Assembly: GCF_963966145.1 (NCBI RefSeq)
Contig: NC_091046.1
Coordinates: 30,442,001 to 30,506,000, forward strand
Source of the DNA: Tenebrio molitor
Taxonomy: Eukaryota; Arthropoda; Insecta; Coleoptera; Tenebrionidae
Length of the DNA: 64,000 nucleotides
Reading direction: 5' to 3'
Below, one piece after another: positions 43,884 to 55,601 of this stretch. The notes beneath the pieces are model-generated. The model had not been told where the DNA came from and did no database searches. It saw only the letters and a program-made list of their open reading frames with translations. Each line of letters opens with the position of its first letter. Within the stretch, counting starts at the first letter, position 1. The position numbers and the translations under genes are program-made.

Positions 43884-44185
43884 GAGCATGGAATTTCGGG
43901 CAGCAATTTATGTCATTTAGAAAAAAACAATGTAGCCTAAACTTTATTGTCATAAATGTCATAATAATTAATTGTGATTGAACTTCAAAATAAACTGTCA
44001 CAATTATTTTACATTTTAGTTAGGTTAATTTAGGAAATCAATCGTATTCCTTTTTAGAAAATTTTTCAAACGAAAACGACTATATACCTATTTATATGTT
44101 CTTATGGGTGACAGCAAGTGACAGTAATAAATTTCAAATTTTAATTTGCAAAACGTCATCATAATGACAATAAAGCATAGAGGGA
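43884..44185. repeat. truncated MITE (35941 type)
   Basis: GGAGCATGGAATTTCGGGCA and the following 150 bp match the left half of the MITE at 35941-36304. The terminal CTATTG is lost and the right part diverges. Confidence 0.7.
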
Positions 44186-44453
44186 TATGGAGGGAGCACT
44201 GCCTATGCTGGCAATGTAAAGGAAGCGGCACGTCGCAAGACCTGTGCGGAGACCTTTAATGACGCCTTTTAAAATGACCGCCAGTACTTCGTGAAATTTC
44301 GTAACGAGGGTCGTTGGGCATCAGATGCTTCATAGGCGTCGGTGTTCCGTCATTGTACTGGGATTTGGTTTTTTACACGTGAACCGGTTGGTGAATTGTT
44401 TTTGTATTTTTTCAGTTGTATAACTCTGATCTGTTTATATTTTGAACTAAATA

Positions 44454-44695
44454 CAGCGTGATCAACAATGACTGAGTCTGTTGGCAATGAAACAATTGAA
44501 AATACTGGTGATTTTTGTCTAGTAATTGGCACTGACCACGCACTGACCGGATTTTTTTAACTTGAGATGACATTGAAAACGTTCTTAGTTATGCAGGTTA
44601 TGTTTATACTGTTACAAAAATTAACCTTCGTTGGTAAATTTTAAATTTGCCAAATTTCATTGTTACCAACAGACTCAGTCATTCTTGATCACTCC
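44454..44695. mobile_element. MITE C, 242 bp
   Basis: CAGCGTGATCAACAATGACT and complementary right end (...TCATTCTTGATCACTCCG), TA at 44452-44453 and 44696-44697. A half copy lies at 28145-28240. Confidence 0.85.
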
Positions 44696-44807
44696 GTATT
44701 TACGGTCGTCTTCCTACAATTCCTACAAAAATTGTCCCCAGAAAAAAAGTTAAAGGGACGCCACTGGAAAGATGAAATATCTGCGTTAACTTCGGTTTCG
44801 CTCGGTT

Positions 44808-45144
44808 TCGCGGCCATCCAAAAGTGAAAGTTTTTATTTAATAGTTTGATTTTTACTTTAAATCATAGGCGTCCTAAAATGTCACAGTTTGACACTAGCG
44901 TTGAAAAAATGATTGAAAGTATTTTTTTAATTCCACGACATCATTTCGATTCAGACAGCTAGGGCTATTCCTCCAAAGCTAGAAGAAAATTGGTCGTTGG
45001 CTGCTGTGACGAAGGAATTACATTGCAGTAAGACTTGCATTTTCCTGCTGCACGAACGCCAATGAATAAAGCCTAATTTAATCTAACGAAAAATACGGAA
45101 ATTTTCGCAAGCTATTGCTATCGTTCACTTTTGGATGGCCGCGA
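44808..45144. mobile_element. MITE-like element, CGCGGCCATCCAAAAGTGAA arms
   Basis: The left arm at 44809 and its complement CACTTTTGGATGGCCGCG at 45127-45144 enclose about 300 bp. It abuts the next MITE across a few bases. Confidence 0.75.
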
Positions 45145-45149
45145 TTGTA

Positions 45150-45487
45150 CCATCGTGATCATAAAAAACGACTATAGTTAACTTGGGACGCCACTGAGAT
45201 TTTTGAAAATTTAGGCTGAGTGAACGTACCGAAATTTGTCAAAGTTTGTCAACCTCAATATTTAAAATTTTCAAATCCGTGAAAATAAACCCGCCCGCAA
45301 CATAGTGCTAACACCCAGTTCGGCAGCAATGTTTCTAATGGTACCACCATCATAATATCTATTCGGGTTTGCACAACGGTTTTTTTGAAAATCTCTTAAT
45401 TGCGGAATTTTTCAGTTGTCTCAATGACATTCATTCAAATTTACACAGCGAAATTTCTAGTGTAGTTGTTTTTAATGATCACGATGG
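45150..45487. mobile_element. mariner-derived MITE, CCATCGTGATCAT termini
   Basis: Termini CCATCGTGATCATAAAAAAC and complement, TA at 45148-45149 and 45488-45489. On the minus strand near 45300-45385 the interior encodes NRYYDGGTIRNIAAELGVS, a helix-turn-helix of mariner-like transposases. Confidence 0.8.
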
Positions 45488-45648
45488 TACATGTTTTAAT
45501 ACCATGAAACAAACGAGCTTGAACGCCAAATTTTCCTAGTGTGTGTTGAAACATCAATCATAGGCGTGCGTTAATGTGTCAGATTTGTGACATATTTTCA
45601 CAAACATAATTTGTCAGCAGATTTAATTTATTTTTAAATGATATACAT

Positions 45649-45925
45649 GCCACGACACTTGCCCGATGGGGAAAAGGCGAGGGCTGTGGCCAAACTCGGG
45701 GAAACTTGTAATAATTGTAACAGAAAGTTATAGGAAATTTTTTCTTATCTCCCATACATATAATCCGCCACTGAACAAAGTTTTATTTAATCTAGACCAA
45801 AACAGAAGACGTTTCTATGGCACCAGAAATTCGTTCACATTTCGATAGCGCCGATGGTACCACCATTTGCCTCAATGAATTTTTTCAAATGAAACCTAAA
45901 ATGATTGCTAACGTTTTGCAAGATA
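45649..45925 (+). pseudogene. mariner-like transposase fragments
   Basis: MPRHLPDGEKARAVAKLGET at 45649 resembles the N-terminus of Tc1/mariner transposases and stops after about 28 codons. A GGTACCACCAT motif near 45855 matches the antisense HTH segment of the neighbouring element. It is too decayed to delimit. Confidence 0.4.
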
Positions 45926-46600
45926 CACTGATCGGTACAAAAAACGACTCACTTTGAATTTTATTCATATAATTAAGTGAGGAAGTTCCTTAACATTGAC
46001 ACAGAACATAATACACAACAAAGTCAAAATGCGGAGGCGAGACGCCGGTAATTATGTTGATAAGCACTGCACTATTACTTGATAGTAATATCCGTAATAG
46101 TGTATGTACTCCGGCAAAATTGCCGTGCCGCCGGGTGGAGGTGGGATACGAAAATTAAGTAAATCATTGTCTAAGAAAAAATGTTTGATATCTTGTTGTT
46201 TTGATAAGTGTTATTTAAGTTATTCCTTGCCAAAGAATATCCGATAAACAAAACATTAAACACAGCAAATAAAATTTTAATGAAAAAAAAAGTAATTTTT
46301 TAGAAAAAATGTTGTTATGAAAAATTGCCAAAATTTGAACAGCATTTTGAATTAGTATCTCGTGTTGTCAAATTAAATCTTTTAACATGTAAATCAACCG
46401 ACAAAAACACAACATGGAAGTAACGCAAATTTTCTAATAATTTATTTAAACAAAACAATTATGTTGCCATGGTGACCATAGCACTCCCGATCATTGAAAA
46501 TATCCCAATTTAACTATAATAAAGAAAAATAAGCACAAATATATTTTCAAGATCATTTATTAAAGAAATCATAATGAGTCGTTTTTTGTGCCGGTCAATG
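45926..46600. mobile_element. MITE, 675 bp, CACTGATCGGTACAAAAAAC termini
   Basis: The left end pairs with GTTTTTTGTGCCGGTCAATG at the right; TA at 45924-45925 and 46601-46602. The interior is non-coding. Confidence 0.8.
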
Positions 46601-46602
46601 TA

Positions 46603-47127
46603 TTTGCATTTCTTCACGTAAAGGCTTGTAGAATTTAAATTTAATTAATCGGGCATTTTATTACTAATAATTTATTCTTCGTTCACTAGAATACGTATCT
46701 TCCAAATTTCACAAAAATGACCTGAAAGGTCATAAATCAGAATTTAATAGTTTATCCAAATCTGCAGAAAAATTGGGGGTTGCCAATAAATTGGCGATAA
46801 CGTCATTACGTGGAATAGAAAATGGGGAAAAAATGAAAATTATCGAAAAATATTACATTTAAGAAAAATATACCTGTCCGAGTTCTTTTTAAAAAGCTTA
46901 ACGGGAAAGAAAATATTTTTCATTATATTTTTGATGCTCACTGGTATTTTTTCTGAAAGTAGGTATTGAAATTAATGGATGATAATATATGCAATACTCG
47001 TATCAGAAAAATAATTACATAAAAGGTCCTACAGAATTGCTTCAAAAGAAAAAATGTTTCGATATTTTAGATTCTAATTCTTCTTCTAGTTTTTTCAATT
47101 CGTATTTTAACTTATTAAATAATTTAA
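46603..47127. other. intronic AT-rich DNA
   Basis: No gene or repeat recognised. Confidence 0.4.
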
Positions 47128-47129
47128 TA

Positions 47130-47361
47130 CAGGGTCATTATAAATAATTGTCCCATCGCAGTAAGCGTTAGTGACGTAGTTGAATGTGCCGCAAGCCTCA
47201 TAAATATGAGTGAGACTAGTATCACCGATATGTGGCACTACCGGCGGAAGGTGGAAATCTGTCTACTAGTTTGTCTAACGTTTCGAGGCTGGCGGCACAT
47301 CCAAAATTTGTGTGGATTTTCAACGTCAACTGCGATGGGACAATCATTTACAATGACCGTG
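47130..47361. mobile_element. MITE, 232 bp, CAGGGTCATTATAAATAATT termini
   Basis: The left end and the complementary ...AATGACCGTG right end, with ATTGTCCCATCGCAGT inner arms, are flanked by TA at 47128-47129 and 47362-47363. It lies 85 bp downstream (in gene orientation) of the homeodomain exon. Confidence 0.85.
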
Positions 47362-47445
47362 TATAACTATAGTATTCCTATAAAACGTGTACCTTTCCTT
47401 ATTATTTTCATATACGTATTTAAACATCAATTGATAATATAATAC

Positions 47446-47696
47446 TAACGGCCTAGGTTGTGGAGTTCTGTCTCTTTGTCGTCTATTTTTAAACCAATTT
47501 GAAACTTGTGTTAGTGTTAGTCCTGTTCTTTTTGCGAGTGCCCTTTTTTCGTCTGGGGTTGGATATCTGTTTCTGGAATAGCATTCCTTCAAAGCATTCC
47601 GACTTCTCTCCTTGAAACAATACACGGTTTCTTCTCCATCCCAAATAGTTTTTGGAAGGGGATACTTCTTTCTGAGCCTGTATTTGTCTACCGCCC
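47446..47696 (-). CDS. Six4: SIX4/5-class homeodomain exon
   Basis: A TTATATACAG acceptor at 47697 opens a frame AVDKYRLRKKYPLPKTIW, DGEETVYCFKERSRNALKEC, YPTPDEKRALAKRTGLTLTQ and VSNWFKNRRQRDRTPQPR. WDGEE and the WFKNRRQRDR helix are SIX-family signatures. ETVYCFKE, and KRTGLTLTQVSNWF together with AVDKYRL, favour the SIX4/5 class over SIX1/2 and SIX3/6. It is a DNA-binding transcription factor acting in mesoderm and sense-organ development in animals. The SIX domain proper must lie on an upstream exon at higher coordinates; I find none, so it is probably beyond 64000. The donor GTATTA after 47446 is a best guess. Confidence 0.9.
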
Positions 47697-47719
47697 CTGT
47701 ATATAACATTTATCATCAA

Positions 47720-49578
47720 CAAATATAACAAAAACAAACATCCAATATTGAATTAAAAAGGTTTAAAAATACACAATATGTTTTTTTTTTAATCTTATAA
47801 GATAAACCGTATAAATACGGTGACTGACGAAAAACCTTTGATACTATATCTTGCTTTTTGACATTATGACATTATACTGCTGGATTGATAATGCTAAAGT
47901 GTCACTTCATTATCATCGCATCTGACATGCTGACCAGCTGCAACTGTAAAGTTATTATCTCCGTTGACGAATAAAATAGGTAAATCATTTGGAATTCCTA
48001 CGTCAAATTATAATAAATTCGTGTCTGAACGTGACATACTGAAAGCTGAAGTGAATAAATAAGGTTTAATCAAGAAACTTGTACATAATTGCAAAACATA
48101 CTTACAAAATCTATGCAAAATAAAACTAGTTCACAGACGGATTATAAAAAGGAATTTCGGATTTTGTTCACAGCGTTGTCATAGTCATAGTAACGCTTTT
48201 CAAAGCGAGCTATATTAATTTATCAGTCTACCCAATCTCCTACCTGGTTTCTTAACATTTCTTAAATAATTTGTTATGAAATGTTTGAAGAAAAAATTGT
48301 ATATGTTATTCGGAGCAAAAATGGTTTTATGTGCTTTACCAAACTACTAGCCGCAGCACATATAACTTCATTTTTGCTCCTCATAAGATAATACAGACTG
48401 ATTCACATAACTTTCCATAACTTAATAAGTTATTCAGTGATAACTTGATAAACTCTGTCCACTCATAGATTGCTTGACATAAATGTTACTAAAAATGTTC
48501 ACTCTACGCTACAACAAATAGATCCTGCGCGAAATTAAAAAAAATGGAAAGAGCAGGTTTACACGTGATGTTTTATTATTATCCGGCATGTTTGCACTTA
48601 GGAAAGACGAAAGACGAAAGAAAACTTCAGTACAGTAGGAGTAATATATTAGGTTTTATTAATTACAGGGTATTTCACGAGTAATAGTGTGCCCGACGGA
48701 ATAAAAAATGCAACCCACAATTTTTTCGAATTTCCGAAAAAGCTGGCTACTGAAATTAAAATATCCAGCTTTTTTCGGAAATGGCTAAACACAAGCAAGA
48801 GATTATTTAATATGTACTCCCATTTAATGCACGAACAAAAATTAACTCTGTATCATTGTCGATGTTTATAATTAGATTCTTGAGGCTCGCACTCACTTCA
48901 CAAATTTAAAAAAATCAAAAAATCGCAACGGAACAGATCAAAACAGCAACACGATCAAAACGAATAACTTTTAAAACCAGAGGATCCCAAAACAAAGCTC
49001 TAAAGATGAAAAATCGCAAATCTAAATGCTTAAACCACTTGACGGAACTGACAATTTCAAATTTGAAATGTTATATAATTTATTTTTCGCGTGGGTTTCA
49101 TAACAACCAATGAGAATCAGTGGCGCGAATGCTTCAAGATATTACCAACACAATCTATGATACTTTCTTAATATTTTAATGTTATGGTTTGGGGATTTTG
49201 TTATCTAAGGATATTTAAAAAAATGCATACTATCAGTGGACGTAGTCTACCTTCATTTACTATGAAATTTGGACACTCCTGGCATTATTGACAATCACTT
49301 GACACTTCTTTTTTCTATAATTCTGAAATATTTTTTGTTAATTGTGCTCCAATGACGAAATGATATGATATTAATATATGATGAGTCAGTTTCTTAAATT
49401 ACAAAAAATATTGTCGATATACACATATTTATTACATTGTCGATTACTGTCATTTTAAAATTTTTATAGTTCAGATTTTTATGAAGGATGTCCAAACCGT
49501 ACAAAAGTTTAAAATAAATTAATGTTTTTGGATCAGTGAAAAACGTAAAAAGTTGTGGTAAATGTAGATATACCCTAT
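47720..49578. other. non-coding DNA upstream of the homeodomain exon, with repeat debris
   Basis: Contains a foldback at about 48304-48388 (GGAGCAAAAATG / CATTTTTGCTCC arms) and an isolated MITE terminus at 48666-48735 of the 63510 type. No SIX-domain exon is visible here. Confidence 0.5.
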
Positions 49579-49696
49579 TCACGTTTGATTGAACATCAGT
49601 GGTGCAAATCGCACACATTTGGCATTAAGTTTCATATGAGTTGTCATAGTAATAGGTCAAGTCATTTGCACTACTGATGTTCATTCCAACGTGAAC
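49579..49696. repeat. foldback element, 118 bp
   Basis: TTCACGTT plus GAACATCAGTGGTGCAAAT on the left pairs with ATTTGCACTACTGATGTTC plus AACGTGAA on the right. Confidence 0.75.
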
Positions 49697-49708
49697 AGAT
49701 ATTAAATC

Positions 49709-49961
49709 TGTGGCGGTCGTGAAAAAGTAGGTAAGTCGAAATTGTTAATTTTTCAGGGCAACGATTCAAAATTCCACATCATTCCTAAAATCCTGTAATT
49801 AAATAGATACTTCTTTCTACCTGTACTTGCTTTCAATATAAGTAAATTTTAAACTGTGAAAATCTGAATTATTTAATTCCATGATTTATTGTTAAGGTGT
49901 AAACATCGTTAACCCATTTTTGAAATTATTTAACTTACCTACTTTTTCACGACCGCCACAG
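49709..49961. mobile_element. MITE, 253 bp, CTGTGGCGGTCGTGAAAAAG termini
   Basis: The inverted ends match for 29 bp by eye (to ...GTAGGTAAGT). The interior is non-coding. Confidence 0.85.
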
Positions 49962-50136
49962 AAATATTTTGAATAAATTATTGATTTTGACCATAAAAAA
50001 CAGTCCTGGTAGTTTTTGATTATCCAAGGGAACTATTCAAAACTGAAACGTCATTGTGGCAGTAAAATCTGACAAAGGCATTGTTGTCTTTTGGCTGCTA
50101 AGCCATTAACTTTCATTACAAAACGTTAACACCAAA

Positions 50137-50480
50137 TCATCTTTTGAAATTTTGTTCCACAACAACATGATTATTTCCCCAGCTGCAGTGACGATGGTTG
50201 TTTAGATTCACTACACCATTTTTGCCAAAAGTACATTCATCTGACCAAAGCAGGCGATGGTAAAAAATAGCATCTTCTTTTAACTTACTGATAAAGTAAG
50301 CACAAAATTCAGTCCTACGCTGAGGGTCATTTCCAAAAAGAGCACATATCTTTCGTAGTATGTAGGGGAAAATTTTATGTTTCTTGAGAATACGTTGAAC
50401 TGTTTGTTGAGATACTTGCAGATGTTGTGCAATTTCTAGGGTAGACGTATTTAAGTTTACTTCAACATGAAGCAAAACAG
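50137..50480 (-). pseudogene. mariner-like transposase, middle fragment
   Basis: About 112 codons without a stop: an HTH (TLEIAQHLQVSQQTVQRILK), then FPYILRKICALFGNDPQRRT, then LLWSDECTFGKNGVVNLNN, which holds the first catalytic Asp (WSDE), and ends shortly after. This is the insect mariner-like type with a DUF4817-related arrangement. N-terminus and the last two thirds of the catalytic domain are missing. Confidence 0.75.
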
Positions 50481-51004
50481 TTTTTCTAGGTTTTTTGAAT
50501 GACCCAAAATTTCATAAATTCCGAACCAGTCTTTGAAATTTGTCGGCACTTGGCAATACCTACCCAACAAAGAAAACGGTTTCTAAAGAGTCGTAAAGCT
50601 CTTGCACTGCTATTTTCAATCAAACTGCTTTGACAAATGGCGTGACTGACAAATATCCAGAGCTCACTTAGTCATTTCGAGCATTTAGAATATACTTTTC
50701 CCTTGTTTGCTTTGGTCACTTGATTTTTAAATTTTTTACATTAACTCCTTAATTTCTTGACTTTTGTTTAATGTATGGGTACAGAAAAAATCTATGTAAT
50801 ATTGAATAAAAAAAATGTTAGAGTGCCATTTGAATAAAACAAATTGACGCTCATCTGTCAAAAACTGGACGCAAGAAAAAATATTAATTTAGTTGATATT
50901 AAAATGTTTTCAAAATCATTTCATTTGATGCGTCATTTATTCGAATCGGATAAAAAATAAGCAAGAAACAGCATTAAAACGTTTTTCGTCAGTCACCCGA
51001 TATA

Positions 51005-52062
51005 CCGGATGTAGAATAGATTTTGGCACATAGGCACTTTACCTGTAAAATTTAAAATCCTTGGATATTGGCTCCCCTAATTATTTTAGAACAAAATCTT
51101 AAATACAAAAGTTGTAGAGTTTTAAAAATGGTTCCCAATTTTTAGTTGTTTTTTTTAACATCTTCCGGAAGTATACTTGCTTTCAAAACTTTCGCGTACA
51201 CCTATTTTTCGCTGTATTAAATCAGGATAGTAATTAATCAACTCTGACATCGAAACTTTTGAAAAGTCAAAATGGCTCGACTAACAGAACAAGACAAAGT
51301 TTTCATGTTATCGAAATTAGAAGAGGAGTGGTCCTTAAGAAGGGTTGCTACTAATAAATAATAATGGGCTAAATAAAAGCCCTGTTCTACAAGTAAAGAA
51401 GAGGTGGGAACAAGAAGGGACCGTGAATAGAAGACCGATCATCATTTTTTTAATTGCTGTCAATGTCATCTTTAACCTAATCTCAAAATTACCTGTTCAC
51501 ACTGCTTAAATTTTGCAAAATCGTTATTACTTGATTTTGAATGTGTACGCGAAAGTTTTGAAAGCATGTGTACACAATAATGAAAAAAAGAATTAAAGAA
51601 TTTGTCAAAATAGCAATAGCTGGGAAGTGTAACCGAGGTGACAGCGAAAGATGACAATGTATTATATTTGACATGTCAAACTTGGAATTGGTGGCTCCGG
51701 ATAGAATACAGGAAATGTTTCTTGCATGTCTCTAAAAGACAATCCGGAGTAATACCATTTTACTAAGTTAACTTTTTCTTCTTTGTTAAAAGAGTTCATT
51801 CTTTGAGGAATCAGCAAACTCGTTACGTTTGTCAAAAAATGAACTTTATTGTTATCGGTAGATTTTTAATATTTAATTTTTCTTGTCTAACAGAACCAGA
51901 AGGTGTTAGAAAATAATTAGAAAAGGATTTCGATACAATTTTTTTTACTCTACAACTTTTGTGTTTAAGGTTTTGTTGGAAAATAATTAGAGAAGCCAAT
52001 ATCAGAGGATTTTCGTTATTGCACGTAAAGTGCTAACGTACCAAAATCCATTCTACACCCTG
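51005..52062 (+). mobile_element. decayed mariner-like element with 40-bp TIRs, 1058 bp
   Basis: Left ATGTAGAATAGATTTTGGCA region pairs with the right end ...CCAAAATCCATTCTACACCCTG, continuing through GCACTTTAC / GTAAAGTGC. At 51271 a transposase start (MARLTEQDKVFMLSKLEEEW, then SLRRVATN and a stop) is visible, with KKRWEQEGTVNRRP further on, an HTH of Tc1/mariner type. Only remnants of the enzyme remain. The following TA (52063-52064) is also the left flank of the next element. Confidence 0.75.
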
Positions 52063-52392
52063 TATAGGTGTCTCAGCTAAGACTTTCGAGCCAAATATCT
52101 CGATTATTGTGAAATTTAAAATGCAAATATTTTAGGCGGTGAAGAGTAAAATCCCATTAATGCAATATATCAAGTTTTAAAAACGTAATTTTTACATGCC
52201 TTTTTAAAAGGTTGATTCATCAAGATTTATATTAAAAAATTGATCTTGAAAAACGTCTGGTTTACAAGAAAAAATAAAAAAAAAAACTGTGTTAAACATG
52301 ACTGCAGATGCAAAAACGTAGACGCGTGTGAAACAAACGCGCACAATCGCCGAATTTTGGTCACCCCTCTTCGCACAATCGCAGGTGACATA

Positions 52393-53650
52393 TTGGGTGA
52401 TTCAAAATGATTGTGGCCGAGTATGGCAACTATGTACGAAAATTTATGTGGCAACTGTGGGTAGGGTAGAGTTGACATTTCTTTGACAGTTCATAGGCGT
52501 GCAATTTAGAAAGTTGTCAAATCGATGTGCAATGGAACTAAAAAAATCAAATGCACGCTTATGAAATGTCATACAAATATTAACTCTACCCCATTCACAC
52601 AGTTGCCACATACATTTTCGTACATATAATCTATTCCATCTTTAAAAAAACGATAGGTTGCCATGCTTTAATTTTGTTAAATTGGCAGTACTGAGGAAAG
52701 TAGTACTTAGTTATATTTCATTTCATTTTGGTTGTAAATCTTTTGTAACTAAATTTGAATTGCTATGTTGCAAGATGATTCTAAAACAAAAAGTAAATAA
52801 AGTTATCAATAAATGTCATTTTGACGTTTTTCCAATTTATTTTAAATTAGACAACACAAAGTAATAATTTGAAGGGTTTACTACAAGTGCATAATGCCAA
52901 AAGTTGTGTTTGTCGAGTGTTGAAGGGCTAGACACATTTTAAACGAGGTAGGGCCGATCTAAGTAATGATGCTATTATTAATAGATTGATGGATATCTTC
53001 AATGTGAGAACAATTAATTTGTATTTGATGAAATCCTGAACCGTATAATTAATTTATAGGTGGGAAGATCTGTTATATATTGCATAATTACAAAAAAAAA
53101 AGGTCTGGAGGATACTAGAACAACAAAAAAAGGAAAATCAGAAAAGTGGAACCATTTTTTAAAAGAGATCTGAACGAAATTATTCGTGGGCTAAACATTA
53201 GAAGTTGATTCGGAATCTAATGATGAAGATAATTCTGAAGATGAAATAATGGAGGAGGTTAAAGTGTAGATGTCTTTTAAAAAAAGTGATTCCATTTTGG
53301 AGAACTTATCCGTTTTCTGCTTGTTAAACTAAAGCAAGCGTTCTTGAAACTCATTCAACGACTAAAGCCTCCACCAGATGTTTACATTTTGATTTGCCTT
53401 TTTTTTTTTCAATTGCTATTTTTAATAAAAAATGCTGGGTTCTCTATTAATTTCTTGTAATACAGTTTCAATCGATTCGCAAAAAAGCGTGGCAACACTG
53501 TGCCTTCAAAATTTTCAGAATTCCTAACCAAACTTTTATTCAGATATACAGGATGAAATCTGTCAGATTGTCATGGCCAAGCATCGTTTTTTTAAAGTTG
53601 GAATACATAATAGTTGCCATACTTGGCCACAATCATTTTGAATCATCCAA
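52393..53650. mobile_element. element I, 1258 bp, nested in family L
   Basis: TTGGGTGATTCAAAATGATT and complement, with the inner GTATGGCAACTAT / ATAGTTGCCATAC arms; TA at 52391-52392 and 53651-53652. Contains MITE K (52437-52620). No clear transposase could be read in the remainder. Confidence 0.8.
52437..52620. mobile_element. MITE K, second copy, 184 bp
   Basis: CGAAAATTTATGTGGCAACT and complement; TA at 52435-52436 and 52621-52622. It is inserted in the GTATGGCAACTATG terminus of element I, as in the 26-27 kb composite. Confidence 0.85.
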
Positions 53651-54432
53651 TATTTGACGTTTATCTTTCTTAGCTTACAAACATATAGTTAAATAACATT
53701 TGGACATTATTTATTATACTGGATGCTTTAATTCTTCCATAAAGGACTAAAACACGATCGGAATATTTTAGCAAGGTAATTTACATAGTTCACGTACACT
53801 TGCTTCCTGTGTTTTCAAATAAATTGACGACTCTCTTAACCTTAAATTTTGTAAAGCTTACATTTGGATAGTGTTCCACGAGAAAACGAACAGTATCATT
53901 GAAGTTCTTACGACACTCTCCATATGCAGAATTTGTTTTCTTTTTTACAATATTGAAATTTCTGCCACTGTAGTCTATTTTTAGAGTATTTCCAATAAAT
54001 TTACACAATTTGACTTTCATATAAAGCGCGCTCACTTTTAACAAATTTTAAGGGGTGTACAAAATGTTGCTTGGCAACTTTTCATCAATTATTTCAAAAG
54101 GTGACTGCTCAAATACCTTCTAATTTAGATTAAATTTTTAACAACAAAGTCTAATCTTTTCCTTGAATCAGACGAGTGATTTAGTTAGTTGTTTGTGTAG
54201 ACACCTATTTTTTAATATTTAACAATCTAATTGATGATGATTTATAACACGCAAATACATTATTATTATTATTTTAACATGTGTTAAAATTACGTTTTTT
54301 AACTTGAGGTAATTTTTACTAATTGAACCTTCATCGTGTAAAATATCTGTATTTTAAATTTCATAAAAATCCGTTGGCAAATAACAGAGATATTAGGTTC
54401 GAAAGTCTTAGCTGAGACACCCTGTATATATG

Positions 54433-54585
54433 TCGCAGGCTTTTAGCAGAATTAGGCTTTTTGCAAAAAACCTAGGCATTTTGCAAAACAGTGTCACTTT
54501 GAATAATAACTTTCAATTATCAAAATGACTTGCCGTTTTCAGTCATTTTGCAAAATGCCTGATGGCAGTTAGGCATATGGAAAAT
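54433..54585. repeat. long inverted-repeat arm G (left)
   Basis: About 150 bp (AGCAGAATTAGGCTTT, AAAATGACTTGCCGTTTTCA, GCCTGATGGCAGTTAGGCAT) that recurs in inverse orientation at 56888-57036. Confidence 0.8.
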
Positions 54586-54984
54586 ATCACAATAAACTGT
54601 TGTAATTGACTAAAGCCTGTCTCAATTCTAAATTTCCACCAACACTGCATTCTACGTTGGAAATACAGCCGGTAACACTGTTTCGTGCGTCAGATTGTAT
54701 TTGTTAGGTTATCTGTCAATCAATCTCCGTTTTTACGACTCAAAGTTTTAGAATAAAGGGTAAGAATGAAAACCTTTTTTAAAATACAGCAAGTAAGTAT
54801 GTAGGTAGAAAATCAAATTCTAAAAGCAAAATAAACTTATGAACTAATTTTAATGTTTTCGAATCATGTTTATAAAATAATTATATTGCCAACTTTGGTT
54901 ATAAGAATCCCCAATTTAGAAATATTTTTATTTGGCCAACATAATTCAACAGGTGGTGGAAATTTAGAATTGAGACAAACTATA

Positions 54985-55312
54985 GTCATGTTGAATAAAT
55001 CCTTTTTTTGTTCGACACTGTCAGAATTTGAGAAATTTCTCCTGTGTGAGCGGATTTTGATAAATGTCACAACATGTCAAAACTAAACGTCAAGATAATT
55101 TTAAAGATTTTAAGCGATTTGGAGCCTTTAAGGGGCTCGTCGAACAAAAAAACGTTGTATTCAACTCGTTCTTGTGTAAATTGGGCCTTTTTGGCACTCG
55201 TGGGCCTTTAAAACGCTCGTTTCACTCGCGTTTTAAACTGGCCCACTCATGCCAAAAAAATCCCAATTTACACACGAACTCGTTAAATAAACTACTATTA
55301 TCATACCCAGTA
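54985..55312. repeat. repeat family F, inverse copy
   Basis: Matches 42310-42710 in opposite orientation (GTTCGACACTGTCAGAATTT, AAGCGATTTGGAGCCTTTAA, CCAATTTACACACGAACTCG). Confidence 0.8.
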
Positions 55313-55601
55313 TTTACGTATAAATTTCTAACCTAAATCAAACGCTGTGATCAAAAACTGAAAGTGCGCTGTTGGACCGATACACTATGATTGTGATTAT
55401 TCTGCATGACCGAATTGAAACATAACCAAATTAAAAGAAAAAACATTTATTGAAATGTCAAACTTGTCAATGTCTAAGGTGCAACGGAAAACAAAGAATG
55501 ATCCATAGCCAACCCTAAGTGAAAATTTTAATAGTTACCCGTTATATTTAGGTTATGTTTTCCGTTTTTGAATTAAAAATGTTTTGACCACTTGAAGCGA
55601 A

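Larger units (their letters stand above)
52065..54424 (-). mobile_element. decayed mariner-like element (family L), with nested element
   Basis: The ends GTGTCTCAGCTAAGACTTTC and complement, TA at 54425-54426. Matching inner stretches include AAAATGCAAATATTTTAGGCGG / CGTGTAAAATATCTGTATTTT. On the minus strand 53790-54044 encodes KIDYSGRNFNIVKKK, FLVEHYPNVSFTKFKVKR and VVNLFENTG, a transposase N-terminus. The element at 52393-53650 is nested within it. A second copy of the family is at 59488-60969. Confidence 0.8.
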
